From an uncultured Ruminococcus sp. (GTDB lineage Bacteria > Bacillota > Clostridia > Oscillospirales > Ruminococcaceae), in contig CAMOEP010000073.1 in NCBI GenBank assembly GCA_946612185.1, forward strand, positions 1-8,718: a DNA stretch of 8,718 nucleotides, read 5' to 3'. The notes under the pieces are model-generated. The model saw only the letters and a program-made list of their open reading frames with translations, was not told where the DNA came from and made no database searches. Every line of letters begins with the position of its first letter. Positions within the stretch are counted from its first letter, which is position 1. Position numbers and translations under genes: made by a program. Below, one piece after another: positions 6,173 through 8,718 of this stretch.

Positions 6173-6487
6173 GTGTTTGTGTACAGACAGTATGTTGACA
6201 TCTACTATAATAACGTTTGCGGCGGCTTTATCGAATATATGCACGTCTGGGACTTGCTCGCTAAAAGCCGTAAACTGGCGGCAAAAGTTGCTGAAAAAGC
6301 CTATACTACTGAGGTAGTGATCTATGCATTGATGTTCTATGATACCGATACCGGCGCTCTTTTAGTGGTCGATCTTATAAATTGCAGGCTTCCTTATAGC
6401 TGCTACATAGAACTGGTCACTGATATGCCCGAAGGCTTTCAGATCTGCTGCCTTAAAGGGGAAATGGAGGAAATGTATGATGATTAG
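6173..6487 (+). CDS. Hypothetical protein, 104 residues, GTG start
   Basis: I do not recognise this protein. It has an aromatic N terminus (MFVYRQYVDIYYNNVCGG), a helical basic middle (LLAKSRKLAAKVAEKAY, 28-44), a hydrophobic beta-rich stretch (TEVVIYALMFYD, 46-57; GALLVVDLINC, 61-71) and an acidic end. There are five cysteines (16, 71, 77, 92, 93). There is no signal peptide. The GTG at 6173 is chosen because GGAGGTGA (6158-6165) lies 7 bases upstream and no ATG is better placed. It starts 20 bases after the membrane protein gene and its end overlaps the dockerin gene by 11 bases, so it belongs to the same unit. Confidence 0.65.
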   Translation: MFVYRQYVDIYYNNVCGGFIEYMHVWDLLAKSRKLAAKVAEKAYTTEVVIYALMFYDTDTGALLVVDLINCRLPYSCYIELVTDMPEGFQICCLKGEMEEMYDD

Positions 6488-7310
6488 AAGAATTGTCTCC
6501 TCGTTGATCTGCGCTGCTGCACTTGTGTGCGCTGGTGTTCCTTATGCGGCTAATGCTGCTGATGCAGCCGTACATACCGTTACAGTGCTGGATTACGACG
6601 GAAATGTAATGACTAAACTTACTGTCGCTGACGGTCAGGCTGCCCCTCTCGACAGTATTGATATGAGCAGCCTGGAGTACTACGACGGTATCTATACCCA
6701 GGTGGGTTTTAGTTCATGGAGCTGTGATACCTCAAATGTCCGCAGCGATATGACTGTTCAGGCACTTTACAAGAAAATGACTATTTCCCTTGAAAAAATG
6801 CCCTCGAAAACGGAGTACTACTCCGCCGCAGGTAATGTTGATCTTTCAGGACTTGCGGTATATATAACTATAAATACCCAGCTTCCTGAAACTGACGCAA
6901 ACGGCAATTTCAAGGTAAGCAAGGAGGTCGTGGATATCGCTTCCAGATGCACTGCTGAACCGTCTTATCTGCCGGACATCTTTGCTAAGGGCGATTCCGC
7001 CAATATAAAAATATACCCGATCAACAGCGACAAGGCTATTGCCAGCTACACTATTTCCTATTACCCGGATCTTGGTGACGCTGATAAGGACGGTATGATA
7101 AGCTCTATGGACGCTTCGTTTATCCTTAAAGCGTATGCACAGGCTTCTTCCGGAGGCGCACCTATCACCGATCCCAGCCATATAAAACGCTGTGACGTAA
7201 ACCTGGACGGCTCTGTTACTTCCGCTGACGCTTCAATGGTGCTGAAGTACTACTCCTTCGCATCAACAGTGGATATTCCTCGCTGGGAGGACATACAGAA
7301 AAGTCAATAA
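6477..7310 (+). CDS. Secreted dockerin protein with Ig-like and B-repeat-like regions
   Basis: A 277-residue exported protein. A signal peptide (MMIRRIVSS, then a hydrophobic core) likely ends after AANA at about residue 27. Residues 32-100 resemble an InlB B-repeat unit (YDGNVM ... FSSWSCD ... MTVQALYKK). Residues 101-197 look like a bacterial Ig-like domain (LSGLAVYI ... SANIKIYP ... ASYTISYY). Residues 199-262 are a type I dockerin with two calcium loops: D201/D203/D205/D212 and D240/N242/D244/D251, each followed by an ILKAY or VLKYY helix. Dockerins bind cohesins on scaffoldins, so the protein probably joins a cellulosome or cell-surface complex. No catalytic module is present. GGAGG (6466-6470) serves the ATG at 6477 or 6480. 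Its position at the end of an aro operon is unexpected. Confidence 0.88.
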   Translation: MMIRRIVSSLICAAALVCAGVPYAANAADAAVHTVTVLDYDGNVMTKLTVADGQAAPLDSIDMSSLEYYDGIYTQVGFSSWSCDTSNVRSDMTVQALYKKMTISLEKMPSKTEYYSAAGNVDLSGLAVYITINTQLPETDANGNFKVSKEVVDIASRCTAEPSYLPDIFAKGDSANIKIYPINSDKAIASYTISYYPDLGDADKDGMISSMDASFILKAYAQASSGGAPITDPSHIKRCDVNLDGSVTSADASMVLKYYSFASTVDIPRWEDIQKSQ

Positions 7311-7320
7311 CTATGGAATT

Positions 7321-7340
7321 CAGAGCGGTTATCTGCTCTG
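7321..7340 (+). other. Small stem-loop between the dockerin gene and glyA
   Basis: CAGAGC (7321-7326) and GCTCTG (7335-7340) form a perfect 6-bp stem with an 8-base loop, 11 bases past the dockerin stop codon. The sequence after it is TAAATAAATTTAACT, not a T-run, so termination would be weak. It may be an mRNA processing or stability element. No convincing glyA promoter is visible in the 62-base gap, although TAAATT-like -10 sequences exist. Confidence 0.4.
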
Positions 7341-7372
7341 TAAATAAATTTAACTCTAAAGGAGTGCTAACA

Positions 7373-8629
7373 ATGTACAACGATCTTATGGATTCAATCG
7401 GCTTTGTTTCAAAGTATGACCCCGCAGTGGGTGCTGCTATGGACAAGGAGCTTGCAAGACAGAGAAGAAATCTGGAACTTATCGCAAGCGAAAACATCGT
7501 ATCCCCTGCTGTTATGGCTGCTATGGGCTCTGTTCTGACTAACAAGTACGCTGAGGGTTATCCCGGAAAGCGCTACTACGGCGGATGTCAGTGCGTTGAC
7601 GAGGTTGAGGCTATCGCTATCCAGCGTGCCTGTGAACTGTTCGGCGCTAAGTTCGCTAACGTTCAGCCCCATTCAGGCGCTCAGGCTAATACCGCTGCTT
7701 ACTTCGCTGTTCTCCAGCCTGGTGATACAGTCCTTGGTATGAGCCTTGCTGACGGCGGTCACCTGACTCACGGTTCACCTGTTAACCTGTCCGGTAAATA
7801 CTTCAACTTCGTTTCCTACGGTCTGGACGACGAGACAGAGCGCATCAACTACGATACAGTTCAGGCTCTTGCTAATGAGCATAAGCCAAAGCTGATTGTT
7901 GCCGGCGCAAGCGCTTACCCCAGAGCTATCGACTTTAAGAGACTCAGAGAGATCGCTGATTCTGTAGGCGCTCTGCTTATGGTTGATATGGCTCACATCG
8001 CTGGTCTGGTTGCTGCTGGCTGCCACGAGTCACCTGTTCCTTACGCTGATATCACTACAACTACTACTCACAAGACCCTCAGAGGACCCAGAGGCGGTCT
8101 GATCCTCACAAATGACGAGGCTCTTGCAAAGAAGATCAATTCCGCTATATTCCCCGGCACTCAGGGCGGCCCTCTGATGCACACTATCGCTGCTAAGGCT
8201 GTATGTTTCGGTGAGGCTCTCAAGCCTGAGTTCAAGGACTACCAGAGAAGAATCGTTGAGAACGCTAAGGCTCTGGCTGACGGTCTGCTCAAGAGAGGCT
8301 TCAACCTGGTTTCCGGCGGTACTGATAACCACCTGATGCTGGTTGACCTGCGTCCTTTCAATATCACCGGCAAGGAGCTGGAGCATCGTCTGGACGAGGT
8401 TTATATCACCGTTAACAAGAACGCTATCCACAATGATCCTGAGAAGCCTTTCGTAACAAGCGGTATCCGTATCGGTACTCCTGCTGTTACCACAAGAGGT
8501 CTGGGCGTTGAGGAAATGGAGAAGATCGCTGAGTACATCTACCTCTGCGCTACTGATTTCGAGGCTAAGGCTGACGAGATCCGTGCAGGCGTAAACGAGA
8601 TCTGCGAGAAGTTCCCCCTCTACAAGTAA
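7373..8629 (+). CDS. glyA: Serine hydroxymethyltransferase
   Basis: Cytosolic PLP enzyme that interconverts serine plus tetrahydrofolate with glycine plus 5,10-methylene-tetrahydrofolate, the main one-carbon source for purines, thymidylate and methionine. The 418-residue protein is full length. Visible motifs: LIASEN (36-41), [15 protein letters not shown] (57-71), PHSGAQAN (99-106), DGGHLTHG (127-134), VDMAHIAGL (204-212, with D205 and H208 at the cofactor), and [14 protein letters not shown] (229-242) with the PLP lysine at 234. The start at 7373 has AAAGGAG 8 bases upstream; the in-frame ATG at 7313 would add 20 residues not seen in the family. Codons are strongly biased to GCT, AAC, TAC, CTG and AAG, unlike the AT-leaning upstream genes, suggesting high expression. 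A strong terminator follows. Confidence 0.97.
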   Translation: MYNDLMDSIGFVSKYDPAVGAAMDKELARQRRNLELIASENIVSPAVMAAMGSVLTNKYAEGYPGKRYYGGCQCVDEVEAIAIQRACELFGAKFANVQPHSGAQANTAAYFAVLQPGDTVLGMSLADGGHLTHGSPVNLSGKYFNFVSYGLDDETERINYDTVQALANEHKPKLIVAGASAYPRAIDFKRLREIADSVGALLMVDMAHIAGLVAAGCHESPVPYADITTTTTHKTLRGPRGGLILTNDEALAKKINSAIFPGTQGGPLMHTIAAKAVCFGEALKPEFKDYQRRIVENAKALADGLLKRGFNLVSGGTDNHLMLVDLRPFNITGKELEHRLDEVYITVNKNAIHNDPEKPFVTSGIRIGTPAVTTRGLGVEEMEKIAEYIYLCATDFEAKADEIRAGVNEICEKFPLYK

Positions 8630-8637
8630 TTATTCAC

Positions 8638-8669
8638 GGGACGGACAACGGCTGTCCGTCCCATTTTTT
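8638..8669 (+). terminator. Strong intrinsic terminator after glyA
   Basis: GGGACGGACA (8638-8647) pairs perfectly with TGTCCGTCCC (8653-8662) around a 5-base loop, followed by A and six T (8664-8669). It starts 8 bases after the glyA stop codon. Confidence 0.93.
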
Positions 8670-8718
8670 AGGGCGTGTTGACACTATAATAATGCGCAGA
8701 TTTTTGAGCAGAATTTCT

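Noticed and set aside
8678..8690. Promoter from TTGACA (8678-8683) and TATAAT (8685-8690)
   Set aside because: The two hexamers are one base apart, and neither has a good partner at 17 bases.

Overview
The window looks like chromosome from a Gram-positive, anaerobic Clostridia member, most likely a Ruminococcus-type fibre degrader. Evidence: strong GGAGG-type ribosome binding sites, several near-perfect TTGACA-17-TATAAT promoters, a DUF4364 protein, and a secreted protein ending in a two-repeat type I dockerin, the anchoring module of cellulosomal proteins. There are ten credible genes: two on the minus strand and eight on the plus strand. No rRNA, tRNA, CRISPR array or complete mobile element is visible.

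Left part (1-1735). A promoter with an overlapping palindrome points leftwards out of the window (58-110). Next to it a terminator (160-212) closes a two-gene minus-strand unit: a membrane-anchored DUF2726 protein (1219-1686), then a Gfo/Idh/MocA oxidoreductase (225-1205). The unit has its own consensus promoter at 1707-1735.

Middle (1736-5387). A roughly 200-base AT-rich spacer holds a 14-bp hairpin. It is followed by a consensus promoter (1934-1962) and a leader of about 120 nt with an intrinsic terminator (2031-2068) just ahead of aroB. The leader can form alternative pairings and contains a 15-codon reading frame, so the operon is probably controlled by attenuation. Then come aroB, aroA and an aroC-family gene, which are tightly packed. 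They cover DAHP to dehydroquinate, shikimate-3-phosphate to EPSP and, in name, EPSP to chorismate; aroD, aroE and aroK are not in the window. The AroC-family protein has an intact frame but is substituted in several motifs normally invariant in chorismate synthase, including the first catalytic histidine. This is the most unusual thing in the window. A second strong promoter-like sequence lies inside aroA.

Right part (5399-8718). With small gaps or overlaps, the transcription unit continues into a DUF4364 winged-helix-like protein, a 59-residue single-pass membrane protein, an unrecognised 104-residue protein with a GTG start, and the secreted dockerin protein. After a 62-base gap with a small hairpin comes glyA, whose codon use suggests high expression, followed by a textbook terminator (8638-8669). 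The last 50 bases may be the edge of an insertion sequence, but that is only a suspicion.
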